Source: Mesostigma viride | Lineage: Eukaryota > Streptophyta > Mesostigmatophyceae > Mesostigmatales > Mesostigmataceae | DNA length: 57,500 bases | Assembly: GCA_009746045.1 (NCBI GenBank) | Contig: RPFO01000104.1 | Location: 2,743,296-2,800,795 of the forward strand | Direction of reading: 5' to 3' | In this document: piece by piece, positions 42,790-53,149 of the stretch | Layout of the letters: every line of letters starts with the position of its first letter | How positions within the stretch are numbered: the stretch's first letter is position 1 | Notes under the pieces: generated by a model | Databases searched by the model: none | Seen by the model: the letters and a program-made list of their open reading frames with translations, nothing else | Told to the model about the DNA's origin: nothing | Translations under genes and position numbers: made by a program

Positions 42790-44151
42790 TAGGCCCCTGA
42801 GAGGGCCCTGCCTTACTGCCTGTGTTCCCCTTTCCCCCCTTGTCTGATTTCCCTGCTGCTTGGATGACCCCCCTGCCTTCTTACCTTGCTGGGGACCCTT
42901 GAACACCGCCTTGACCTGAGCTACCACCTCCTTGATGAGCTTCTTCCTGCTAGGCCCTGCACCGTCCTGACTACCCCCCCCTTGGACTTTGTTAACCTTG
43001 GGTTCCTTGACAGTGGAGAAGGGTTCTAGGCTCTGCTGAATGAACAACATGGCCCCCCTAAAATCATCCCACTTGTCTTTAAGGCCAGCCAGCAGAACTG
43101 CGTTGGTGTTCTTGTCTAACTCGGCTTTGGTGAGCCACTGATGGATCAGGTACTTAGAGTTGAGCTTCTTCAACTCTTCGTCCCTGTCTATGTACAGGAC
43201 ATACTGTTTGTTGTCCCGTACGTAGTCAGACTTGTTGACTTTGTATGAAGCCAACCATGTGAACCCCTTGAGAGCCTGCAGGTGTTCCCCCTTGGTCAAG
43301 AGCCCTTTTAGGTCTGCTATGAATTCTGTGAAGATTTGCACCTCATCTGCCCCAGGCGTGCTTGCCCTCCTCTCATACATCTGCACCATTTGTTTTATGC
43401 TAGGTGCAGATTGGTGGATCGTGTTAGACACCCTAAGAGCAGGAAACCAATCACGGATATTATCATGGGACCATGAGTGTTCTATCTTGAAAAGAAACTC
43501 AAGTGCATCCTCCTGCACAAATCCCTCAGCTAGACCTGGGAAGGTAATCCTATCTTCCCTACGGGATGCATCAAACCTGGGTCGCTGTGGTACAGCGACA
43601 GTCGCTTGTGGTTGAGGTTGCTGCTGCTGCTGCTGCTGCTGCGGTTGCTGTTGCTGTTGCTGCCGCGGCTGCTGCTGCTGCTGCTGCTGTTGCTGATGCT
43701 GTGGCTGCTGCTGCTGCTGCTGGGTTGTCGCTCCAGCGCTGCTGCCGCCCGCCATACCCCCGGTGCTTGCTGGTGCCCCTCCCCCTGGTGCTCCCCCGTC
43801 CTTCCCCTCGTCACCATCCTCCTCTGGATGCGACCGCTGGGGCGTAGACGATGGTCCACACCCCTCCTGCCACTTTCCTTGGCGGACCCGCTTGGCGGCC
43901 CTCAGCAGTTGCTCGATTGCCTCTGCTGCCCGCGCCCGCTTGGTCGGGTTGGCCTCCGCTGCGTCCAGCTCCTGGTGGAGTAGTGCAGCGATGCGGTCCA
44001 GCTCCAGGTCCGTGTCGGTCTGCATGGTGTGTTTGGGTGTGGGGGGTGGGGGGTGGGGTGTGTCTGCGCCAGCACGAACACGCTCACGCGCGTTTAACAA
44101 GGCCGTTCCTCGCTGGGCCCTTGCTGGCTGTGGGGCACGCATAAAGTCCAT
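42790..44151 (-). CDS. Gag of the Copia-related element
   Basis: From an alternative or ATG start near 44151 (a better internal ATG is near 44022, MQTDTDLELDRIAALL). It has a helical N-terminus, a Gly/Ala stretch, long glutamine tracts at about 43730-43615, then the gag core (ITFPGLAEGFVQEDALEFLF, SKYLIHQWLTKAELDKN, LKDKWDDFRGAMLFI) and a Lys-rich C-terminus. The zinc knuckle continues one frame away from about 42780, so gag as written loses its nucleocapsid part. The change-over lies near an A-rich run at about 42780-42800. Confidence 0.75.
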
Positions 44152-45357
44152 ACCGCGTCCTCCGGCAGCGGCTCATGTGGCGCCAGACCACGCTCAAACC
44201 GGATTGCATCTCCGAATTCTCCCTGCAGAGCCCAGGTCCTGGCCGCCTCCTGATACCTGCGCAGAGCCCGCTCCTCCTTGCGCATGCGCCTGTCTAAGGC
44301 ACGAGCATTCCTCCTGCTCTTCCTTGCCAACCGAGCCTCCTGCTCACGCCTCGCCGGGCCCACCATTGTTGCCAGTGTCGCCTCTGACCTCTTCATCGCC
44401 GCGTCCAGCCTCGCCTGGTGACGCCGGGTCTTCTCTGCTGCGTCGTGCGCCTTCGCACGGAGTCGCTTCATCTCCCGATGCTGCGCCTCCCGTGCTGCGC
44501 GCTCCCTGGCCAGACTGTTCTCCGCCATGGACCGCACCATTGCCCTCTTGGCCTTCCGCTGGCAATGCCTGGCGTACTCTATCTTGGCCAGACGCTCTGC
44601 CTCCACCATGGCCGGGTCCATCAAAACAAGCTCCTCTCCACGCGCTCCGGGCTGCATTTCCACCGACGAGTCGGTCTCCTGCAGCACATCTCCAGCCATG
44701 CGCCTGAAGGAGCGCGCTGTGCGCCTGTGCGCAAAGGTGTACAGCTCGTTCTTCTTGCGGAGAACGTATGGGGGCGCCTCTCGCGCGCCTGTCGGCCCCG
44801 CGCGCAGCCCGCCCTCGCCACTCGATCCCTCTCCAGCTGCCGCTCCGCGAGCTCCCGGGCTATTCTGTCAATCTCAGTCTCCGCCCGCAGCTGAGCCTCG
44901 CGCTGAGCCTCCAGCTCGCGCTGCTGCTCCAGCTCCTTGCGAAGCTGGGCCTCCTGCCGAATGCGCTCTGCCTCTCGGCGGAGCAGCTCCTCGCGTTTCG
45001 CCTTGTCCTCCGGCAGCTCGAGGTCCACGAGGTCCTCGTCCTCGTCGTAGCCGTCTGACGGGATGTCCCCCACTATCGGCACCACCCTCCCCGGCCCCGT
45101 AACCAGCTCGGGTGCCGTGGGCTGCCCCTCCGCCGGTGGTGCGTTGGGACGCCATACATTGTATAGCAGCGGCCTTGCCGCCAACTGATCCAGGAACCGC
45201 GGGTCCTCGTCCGAAGACGAGCGACCACTGCCGGCATCGCTGCCAGCGTGATCATCCCTCCCCTGCCGGCCCCGCACTGCCGCCCGGTAGTCCAAATCTC
45301 GGACGATGGGGACAGGCTTGACTCCGAAGAGCCCTCACGATCAGAAACGTTCGACAT
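44094..45357 (-). CDS. Charged coiled-coil region upstream of gag
   Basis: Between the 5' LTR and gag. An ATG at 45357 starts MSNVSDREGSSESSLSP; a second frame from about 45295 encodes an acidic part (DGYDEDEDLVDLELPED) and a long Glu/Arg/Gln helix (EELLRREAERIRQEAQL). A third frame from about 44790 (APPYVLRKKNELYTFAHRR, then MAGDVLQETD at 44699) encodes more coiled coil to a stop at 44094. Two one-base frame changes separate them. The order and absence of a break suggest a single ancestral ORF of about 400 residues. I do not recognise its function; it is probably an extra structural protein or an N-terminal gag extension. Confidence 0.5.
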
Positions 45358-45400
45358 TTTGGAATGATAAGATGAAAACTGTGAGAGTTTTATAAATGCA

Positions 45401-45922
45401 AGTTAATGCACTCGTGCAAATGGATGCGAACGTGTGTTGGATTATGCAATGGCTGGCATAATATCAACCCATGCAAGCTTGCCAAGCTGGATTGCATGGG
45501 CACGTAGGTTAGGGTAACCTAGCTATCCTGTACTAGTGCTAACCAATGAGGTGCTGGCTCCGTCCAGCTAGATCTACTCCAGCTAGGACTGATACGATGC
45601 CCACAGGCAACGACTGCCTAACAGCACTACGTGGACGGTCCTGGACCTCCCCTAGGACCTCCGTACAGGACTAGCACTGCAACCACCTTGTGGTCTGCAT
45701 CACAGCTCATAAACCCTACCACGTGAATACCCACGTGCGTGTGCACTACATATCTCAGTGCTAATATCTAGCACCCACGTGCCCATCCTGGCACGTGCGG
45801 ATCTAAATCCTAGTAGAGATATGTCCAGTGTACTACACTACCGTCCATGTCCGTATCCCACTTGGGAGACGGGGACACCGCCACGTGTACTGATAGTCTA
45901 GGCCTGAAGCCCTAGAATAACT
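45401..45922 (-). repeat. 5' LTR of the Copia-related element
   Basis: 522 bp, same ends as the 3' LTR. Followed directly by the GTCAC target duplication at 45923-45927. Being the 5' LTR for minus-strand transcription, it should carry the promoter. Confidence 0.9.
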
Positions 45923-45927
45923 GTCAC

Positions 45928-47280
45928 CACATCGGCTTACATGCCGAATGCCGCGAGCAATGGAAGCCTAAATGATGAATTATAGCAGCTGTGACTCTAA
46001 TTGCTTCTGACAATGCAGCCAATTAAACTAAGGTAATACAACTAGGAATTGTCTCAGCATGCGCACTAGCGGCTGGCTGGCCGGCCGATCCGAAAGCGCG
46101 AAAGAAATTGAAATTTAATTAGCTTAATATCACGGTCCTCGACTGGCTGACGTCATAGCTGCAGGCGTACTTGCATGATCAAGTTACGAGCGAGCTCGAC
46201 ATGCAGATCAGGCAATGGAGAATACTATTAAAGATGCTCATCATGAAGGGATATTTTTACAATCATATTAAATTAAGGTGCAGCGAAGATTTCAAGCTTA
46301 AACAACAAAAATAACATGAAGAACAGTACTGTCAGGAAATTTAATATGCTGGATATTATAAACATAGCTAGTTTTAATTTACAATTTTACGTATCTGTAA
46401 TGTATAAATAACGGCCAGACCTTTGCAAAATACGGCAGCTTACCCGAAACCGAAGTACAGCCTGTGATCTTCTCGCAGGGATGACGCAATTAATGATATT
46501 TCCGGCGTCCGGATTATATTGCTGCAGCCGTCGCGGACGACTTGCGCTGAAGATACTGCAGCATGAGCTGCATGCATATGCAGGCGATCAGCTGTCGGCG
46601 TCCGCGCGTCCATGATCATCGCGGCCGGTAAGGTACCACGCGAGAAGTATTAGTGGGCCTATATATAAGGCGTGCGACGTCCTTAGGACTAATAGCAAAT
46701 TTACTCAATAATCTGCACGGCAAAAATTATATCGATGCAGTCGGGTACTCACGGCCGGCCGGGAGCTATAGATAATAATGATATACGTATTTCATCATGA
46801 TGCAGTGGCGCCACTAGTCGCGGGCCAGCATGCGACGTCTCTGGCATATATAGCTACAGGGAATGTCCTCCGTGCACGAGGAGACGGGCAGGTCCCATGA
46901 CCATGATGCATGCCTGCAGCGTGCAGCGTAAAATTACATCCATCCGTACCCTGGCATGCAGTGATCAAGGCGGCCGGGCAAATTAAAGCAGTTGCGCGCA
47001 GAATCGAGTATATGATAATGCATATGCATACTTTACATGATGCACGACGTCGCTATGCATATATAATATATTGCCATCGAGCTGGCAATTCATATCATGG
47101 CGGCCGAGTTACTATAATATGGTCATGCATGCATATGTACGTAATTATAAACACTAGTCGACTGTCAGGCGCTGAAAATTAGTAGACGCGCGCGATATTC
47201 GATCGACGTGACGACGTCGCGTGCATGCCGCCCCGGCCGGGCCCTAGTGCACCTTATAGCCACATGATGCACTGCAGAAC
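45928..47280. other. AT-rich, palindrome-rich stretch without genes
   Basis: No convincing coding frame. Rich in short palindromes such as GCATGC, GGCCGGCC and TATATA. A TATATATAAGG at about 46660 is TATA-like but no gene follows it. Confidence 0.55.
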
Positions 47281-47639
47281 GATCGATGCCTGGCACAACG
47301 GGAAGACGAAGTGCGTAGCACCCTTAGCGCGCTTTTTATCAAGCTTTTTCGATTCGGGGTTGAGGGCGATGGTTACCAACGTGTAAACGTGCCCACTGCC
47401 CAGAGTGTGGCCGGGTCGAGCTGGACACGTGATCACGGACGAGTCGGTACGTCACAAGGTGAATTTTGTGCCGCCTTAGGCTAAGTATGTAACGCCGTTT
47501 TCCAAGAAGGCCGAGCGCTATGACACTAGTGACAGGCGTGGGACTGAACTGAACTGAACTGAGCGCTGTCGCCACGGTGGCATCAGTCAAAACGGTTTCG
47601 CCAACCAGGACGTGAAAGTCTCTCTGAGATTCCCTTCCA

Positions 47640-48687
47640 GTTACCACTTGCATACGTGGATGCCTAGCTGGCGCCTGGCGGGATCCATCTGCACCAAAGA
47701 GCTCCTCAAAATCCTTGAAAGCGCGTTGACTGCAGCTTTTGACTCGGCAACGCCCCAGCGCGGCCCCTCCCTGAGCGGTGGTAGTTCATTTTCGAAGGCC
47801 ACAGCATCTCTGTCAGGCAGGGAATAAACTCAACTCAACTCAACTCAACTCAACTCATCTCAGTCAGTCAGTCAGTCAGTTGGATCCCGCGCCGCACAGT
47901 TGGATGCAACCTGACCATATCTCCGCTCAGTGCCTTTGTTAGTTTGTTTATTTGTGATGTCATGCTGTTCAGGCCCTCGGCCGTTTCCAAATCTCTGCTG
48001 CCCATGTGCGGCGTGGGCAACAACAACAACAAGAACAGTAATTGAATGCTGCCAAATGCCAATAATGTGCGGCGTGAGAACAACAACGCGCGTAGGAAGG
48101 CCGGGGTGTCGCGGCAGGACTCTGACGAATGGCGCGGGCATAAACTCAACTCCACTCAACTCAACTCTGATGACGAAATGAGAATCTTTGCGAGTCCGGG
48201 TCCCGGGCGTTATCGGTGTTCCATACACAGTACAGTACAGTACAGTACTGTACAGCAGGTTTGTTCCGCGTGTCGATTCTGGGTTCGAGACACGGGGGGC
48301 CCCCGCCAGGCGATCAGTGCTCACCATGCCAAGTGGCACCGAGCGGCGATGCTCTTGCACGCCTAGAATGGACGCACGATGGGCTATGCAGAAGGCAACG
48401 AGCTCCTCTACCCGGTAGCTATGGCCGCTATCTGCTAGCAATGTGCGTGCGTTGAAGGTGGCAAGGGCCAAGGATGCCTGCTGGCCCACCAGGGGAGAAT
48501 GGCGATGGGGGATGGGGGTGGATGCAGCGGGGGGTGGGGGTGGGGATGGATTGGAGGCAAGGAAAGCGGAGGAAATAGTGCTTTTCATCGCATTTATTTT
48601 GTCCTGCAGGCGTAGGATGCGAGCCTGCCGCCTGCTCTGGGTATTCGGGGATGCTTGCGCAACGCAGAGGCGTAGAAAATCTAGCAT
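47640..48687 (-). pseudogene. LINE ORF2 remnant: endonuclease start
   Basis: Starts with ATG at 48687. After a helical lead and a proline tract comes LALATFNARTLLADSG and YRVEELVAFCIAHRASILGV, ending in QEHRR, which are the first strand and first acidic residue of LINE apurinic-type endonucleases. From about 48300 the sequence becomes repetitive (ACAGT and CAACTC runs) and no further endonuclease motifs can be read. Confidence 0.65.
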
Positions 48688-48965
48688 GCGTTGGGTGTTG
48701 CTAATCTTGCTGCTGAGAGCTATCGAGCCCGAGATACCGGCACCACCATGTGTCTCAGTCGACTGTTAGGTCGATGCATGGGAGTGGAACGGGGGACTAT
48801 TTAGAGGCTGTCCCCGAAGCCTGTTAGCCGCGAGCCGACGAGTGGTGTTGTCTACCTACTGGAACCACCAGGGGCAGCACGCTTCGCACCACGAGACTCA
48901 CCACGAGACTCTGCACCCGTGGTGTTAATCTCAACACCGTCAAAGAAGGCAGCAAAGCGGCCATC

Positions 48966-49898
48966 CTACTTCAGACGCATCTGCACACGCTTCCCCCCCG
49001 GTACGTACCCATCCCTTTTCTCCACGACCTTCTCGTGATTCCAAAGCTTGCTCCTCGGTGCCAGCTGTGCCGGGGTGTAGTCTTCATCCATGCTGATGGG
49101 GTTGCCCTTGAGCAGGCGACGGGCGCCCATGACCCGTTTCTGGTCGTTCACGGTGGCCATGGTGACCAAAACCAGGCCAGCTGGGCCTGGCAGGCGAATG
49201 GCCCTGTCAATGGTCACGTGACGGCTCAGCTGCAGCACCCCCAAGAACGCGGGGCCCCGCAAGGCCTCGGTAAGTGCGTGTGCGGTGTCATGCTTGCCCT
49301 TCTCAAAATCCTTGAGAATGATATTGCGTTGTCTGAGCTGAGCCACATTCTGTGACGCGACTGCGGTGGCAGCTGTTTTAGCCGCCTGTGCGACTATGGC
49401 ATCCAGGTTCTTCCCCGCCGCGTCCGCGAACGTGACCCGCTTGGGGGGGGAGGTGGCCATGGTCGCCTTTAATTCCAGCAATGTGCCTTGGGTGGCAGCA
49501 GAGTTAGCAGCCAAAGACTTGAGCGCACCGTGCACAGACTTGAGCTCAGAGGTGAGCGCCTGCAGCTTAGTGGGGTCGGCTGCGCCGGCAGGGGTGTCGG
49601 CGTCGGCCGAGGTGTCGGATGCGGCCGCGATGGTCGCCAGCGGGTTGCAGAGTTCAGGGCAGCATGTAAAGAGGCAGGATGTGCGTAGCTGGTCGTCTTC
49701 CCATTTCAGCCACTCCGCGGGGCCGTCAGGCACAGCTGCGCCGGATTCGGGGTGGCGGATGATGTCGTCGGCGTCGTATCGAAATTTGAGGATTTGCAGC
49801 ACGTCGGCGACCGGCATGGTGAAAAATGCCGCAAAGTCGGCCGGTTGCAGGCGGGTTCCGAGGCTTGTATATTTGGTTAAGGGGACTCGCACGTCCAA
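48966..49898 (-). CDS. LINE ORF1 protein (RNA-binding)
   Basis: 310 codons open, beginning at a TTG; an upstream stop and a possible acceptor (TTTTTCAG) precede it, and the first ATG is 28 codons in (MPVADVLQILKF). The middle is Ala-rich and likely coiled coil (TSELKSVHGALKSLAANSAA). The C-terminal third fits an RNA-recognition fold followed by the ORF1 C-terminal domain: NIILKDFEKGKHDTAHAL, GLVLVTMATVNDQKRVMGA and ISMDEDYTPAQLAPRSKLW. This is the usual plan of LINE ORF1 proteins that coat the element RNA. It has no frameshift, unlike ORF2 behind it. Confidence 0.7.
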   Translation of the reverse strand: MDVRVPLTKYTSLGTRLQPADFAAFFTMPVADVLQILKFRYDADDIIRHPESGAAVPDGPAEWLKWEDDQLRTSCLFTCCPELCNPLATIAAASDTSADADTPAGAADPTKLQALTSELKSVHGALKSLAANSAATQGTLLELKATMATSPPKRVTFADAAGKNLDAIVAQAAKTAATAVASQNVAQLRQRNIILKDFEKGKHDTAHALTEALRGPAFLGVLQLSRHVTIDRAIRLPGPAGLVLVTMATVNDQKRVMGARRLLKGNPISMDEDYTPAQLAPRSKLWNHEKVVEKRDGYVPGGKRVQMRLK

Positions 49899-49920
49899 AA
49901 GCCTGAAAAACTGACTTTAA

Positions 49921-51665
49921 TGAATTTCAGTTCCAATGCACTCGGGAACCATCTAGTGATGATTGAGTACCATAAATATGATGTTTGGACATTCATGCCA
50001 CCACTTGTTGGGGGTACTACGCCCAACCACGCACCGGTGGCGAGCTAAAAATAGAAAAAGACGCTATTTATGAGATATTTTGCCCAAGACAAACCACTTA
50101 TCCAAATGACCTGCCCATACATTTCTGCAAAGTTCCCCCACTTTTTTAAAAGCTGGGCTATTTACATGGCCAAAATGGTCACATTTGTTTGAGTTATTAA
50201 TTTTCCCGCAAAATGGGTACTTTTTTGAGCCAAAAAAAATAAATCAAATCATTAACACATCAGATTGGGTCATCCATACATTTTAAATTCCACTGAGTGG
50301 GGGGAAACACAACCCCAAAGTTTGAGCTCATTCTGACAAGCGTAGCTCAAGTTATTGATTTTCCTGTGATGCCACCTGGGTAGACGCTAAAAGAGAATTG
50401 AGCTAGTGCTGAGCCAAAATGACATCTGTTTTGCTACCCTAGACACCCAAAAACATGCCCACTTTGATCACGGAGTGTGAGGAGGATGTCCGGAGCGTCA
50501 TACGCCCCACCCCTCCATCGTCACAGCCAGCCTTGTGAGTCTACCCTTAACAACAAGGCTGGTAGGACGACACGCCTGAGCAGCATATGTCATGCCTATC
50601 TCAGGCTAATAATGTGTGATTTTGTGCCAACAACCAAGTTGTTCCACCCAACAACACATTAAAAACCCTCTTCCAAAATGCCCAACAAGCCGGACATGTG
50701 GAGGACCACACACGCAGTATATAAAGAGAAAATAAGCTGACTTTTTATCCAGCCAACCTGTGGCTAGCTGCTCTGGTTAGCATGACAAAGGCTATCATTT
50801 ACTCAGTGGGAAAGGTGAAGAGACCATTGGAACAAACTACCTGACGCATGTGCCACCAAAGCATTGTGTCCCGCAAAATGCACACTGCCTCCTTTCTAAC
50901 AAGCACGAGCCACTTTCTTTAGGAGACAGGTGCCAGCTCGTCAGTGTCTGGGGAAAATGATGCCGCTGCTTAGGAAGACCGCGTGAATTTCCTCGAACAC
51001 AACTGTCTATAAAGCAAAAGAAATTTCAGAGAAGCATGGAAATAAAAGCATTACACCTTCCCGACAGGTTGTGGGCCACGCGCTGCAGCAAGCCAGCCAC
51101 GTCACAGACGAACTTGCTAAAAAACATCCAGGAATCCAGCGATGCAGCGCCAGGACCCGCAACTTCATGGCTGCATCTGGCCGGAAAGAAGGCAAAAAGC
51201 TTACGCTCAACGAGCTAAGAAAGCAGGAAAGCGCTATCTTAGGACGTTTAATACAAGAACGTACCATAACGGGCATTTATTCGTGCCCAGGCGCACAAGA
51301 AAGGCCACCCTTTCATGGAGAGGTCGGGCGCGCATCGCGCAGGCCTAATGTTATCTTACCGCAAAATGACGGGAAAGGTAAAGATAGCATCGGGAATTTT
51401 TACGGCTTTAGAAACATCATTAAACTAGGTTCCATTAGGACCATCAAAACTGGCAACAATCGACAATCACACCTGCAGGCATCAATTATACTTTATTCAT
51501 CCCGACAGAAATTCAGGCCGGACCCCCCCTGCCGATGGTAAAGAAAAAGAGCCCGCGACATTATAGATCGCAACTATCCCACCATAAATTAGAATCAGTA
51601 ACTTATTTTCTCCAAGAATCGAGCATTTTTTCTGGTTTCCGCGAGCCAGATTTGTCACGTTTCGT
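49921..51665. other. No gene recognised
   Basis: About 1.7 kb, AT-rich to 51000. The longest + frame, about 51071-51541 (with an internal ATG at 51166 starting MAASGRKEGKKLTLNE), shows no motif I recognise and no codon bias like the exons of the large gene. Confidence 0.5.
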
Positions 51666-52037
51666 CTAAAAGCAGTCGCCATGGCCACTTCCGCAAGGGG
51701 TGCGCGCACCGTGCACCCACTTTTCACGGTACGGAGGGTACCGCGGAATTTTTTTGGCGCGGAAAATATTCGCCGCGCCGAGTCCCCTTAAAGCAGACGG
51801 TGAAGGCGGTGGGTTGGCAGGCGTGGGGGTAGCCTCGGTGGGCATGGAACTGATGGAAGTGACTTCCTTGGTACGCGGCTTCTTGGGAGCGGCGGGAGCG
51901 GTGCCGACGAAAGGGCTAGCTGCGTCAAGAACGTCGTCCAGCGAGCGGGTTTCTGGGGCGGCAGATGTTGTTGTGGCCTCCATAGCTACGGGGAAGATGT
52001 CGAATGCTGGGGCGGGGGGCGCAGGCGTGCTATTCAC
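51666..52037 (-). CDS. Small hypothetical protein
   Basis: 124 codons, low-complexity Pro/Ala/Thr-rich, starting MNSTPAPPAPAFDIF and ending in a basic tail. I recognise no family. The overlapping + frame (51700-52122) is also open, so this could be chance or the N-terminal part of another transposon ORF1. Kept at low confidence. Confidence 0.2.
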   Translation of the reverse strand: MNSTPAPPAPAFDIFPVAMEATTTSAAPETRSLDDVLDAASPFVGTAPAAPKKPRTKEVTSISSMPTEATPTPANPPPSPSALRGLGAANIFRAKKIPRYPPYREKWVHGARTPCGSGHGDCF

Positions 52038-52587
52038 GAAGGGAATGCCGCCATATCGAGTAAAAAATAGCGATATCTGCTGGGCAGGCCAAGGTCGAGA
52101 ACGTATGGAATGGATGGTGTAAGCTATCTAGGTCCTAGCTAGTTACAGGGGTGTGGGCACCGCGGCCCGAATCGCTATGAATGCCATACGCGGTCACACG
52201 CGGAGCCCCCACAGACTTGGGGGACCATGGTCTCCTTCATCACTACTTGCCATCTATCCTTGCGTACCATCTGCCTCCATGCATATTACAGACAAACCAG
52301 GAGGCTGCCCGGGTGTGAGGCCGTCACGTCTAGGGTAGCACATAATTTCCATGCCGAGTCTATCACGAAAAGTCCATGGGTGGCGGCCCTGCCGTGCGCC
52401 GCCTGGGGCACGCCAGGTGAGGACATATCGCCCAGGCTGGGCGGGCTTGGTGCCAGCTAGTCTATCTGATGTGTCTACCTGATCTGTGCGGGCCAGGTGC
52501 CCGGCTAGGCCCAGGCGCCTGTGCCTAGAATAATGTGGGAAACATAGGGCAAATCAGCGTACAAATCCTCATTACTATTATTTACTA

Positions 52588-52947
52588 ATGTGCAAACCAA
52601 AGGGGATGTTAAGGGCCTTGCGCAGCATCTTGGTGACGTTGCCGTCGAGTCGTTGCTCCAGCTCCTGCGTCAGTGTCCAGGTCTCGGCGCCGTAGGTCAG
52701 GATCGTCAGAATGACGACCTTGAAGAGATCACGCTTGACGATCCGGGGTAGGGCGGGGTTGCTCCACCAGCGGCGGTGGTCATGGAGTTGCGCCCACGCC
52801 ATGCCGATCCGTGTCGTCAGGTCGTCCTCGCAGTCGGGAAGCCAACTGCCGAGCAGCTTGAAGCGGCCTGAAGTAGGGTAGTTGACCTCGGTGTCGTCTA
52901 AGATCGAGGCGGAGTGTGGGTGGGGGCCCTGCCATGCCGAGGGCCAG
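52588..52947 (-). pseudogene. LINE reverse-transcriptase C-terminal part
   Basis: Frame continuous from about 52940 to 52588: DTEVNYPTSGRFKLLGSWLP, then TTRIGMAWAQLHDHRRWW and [20 protein letters not shown]. This follows the polymerase palm in LINEs. The palm itself lies at 54906-55178, beyond an inserted element. The sequence just right of it, ATGCCGAGGGCCAG, is repeated at 54906-54919. Confidence 0.75.
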
Positions 52948-53149
52948 TAACTGCATCTACGCCGTGAATGATGACAAAAATGGCTGACGGCGGTATGGCT
53001 GACGGCGGAGCTCAGATCTTTTGCGCCTGAGGTTCAAATTCGGTCAGACCACTTGCATTCGATGCGCTTTTTTCAGACGCACACGCCAGTATAATCGGTT
53101 ACGGCTGAAACGCAGTATTGCCAAAGTTACGTACTCACGTGACAAGCAG

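Larger units (their letters stand above)
38158..45922 (-). mobile_element. Copia-related LTR retrotransposon, 7.8 kb, complete with target duplication
   Basis: LTRs of 526 and 522 bp bracket the element, and GTCAC flanks it at 38153-38157 and 45923-45927. Coding order on the minus strand: a charged coiled-coil region, gag with CCHC-type cysteines, integrase, a GPY-like segment, a protease-like motif, reverse transcriptase and RNase H. RT following integrase is the Copia order, but the protease-like motif sits between integrase and RT instead of before integrase. LTRs differ by about three changes in 520 bp, which indicates recent insertion, yet the coding region changes frame about five times. 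Confidence 0.9.
47281..49920 (-). mobile_element. Decayed LINE with ORF1 and partial ORF2
   Basis: ORF1 (49898-48966) is followed after 278 bp by the start of ORF2 (48687), which encodes the beginning of an apurinic-type endonuclease and then falls apart. Downstream pieces near 47830-47650 (AFENELPPLREGPRWGVAE) resemble the segment between endonuclease and reverse transcriptase. Short (AACTC)n and (GTCA)n tracts interrupt it. No polymerase palm is seen. Boundaries are approximate. Confidence 0.6.

Noticed and set aside
38158-45922. Two unrelated dispersed repeats instead of LTRs
   Set aside because: Equal orientation, near identity, retroelement genes between them and a matching 5-bp duplication outside make LTRs the better reading.
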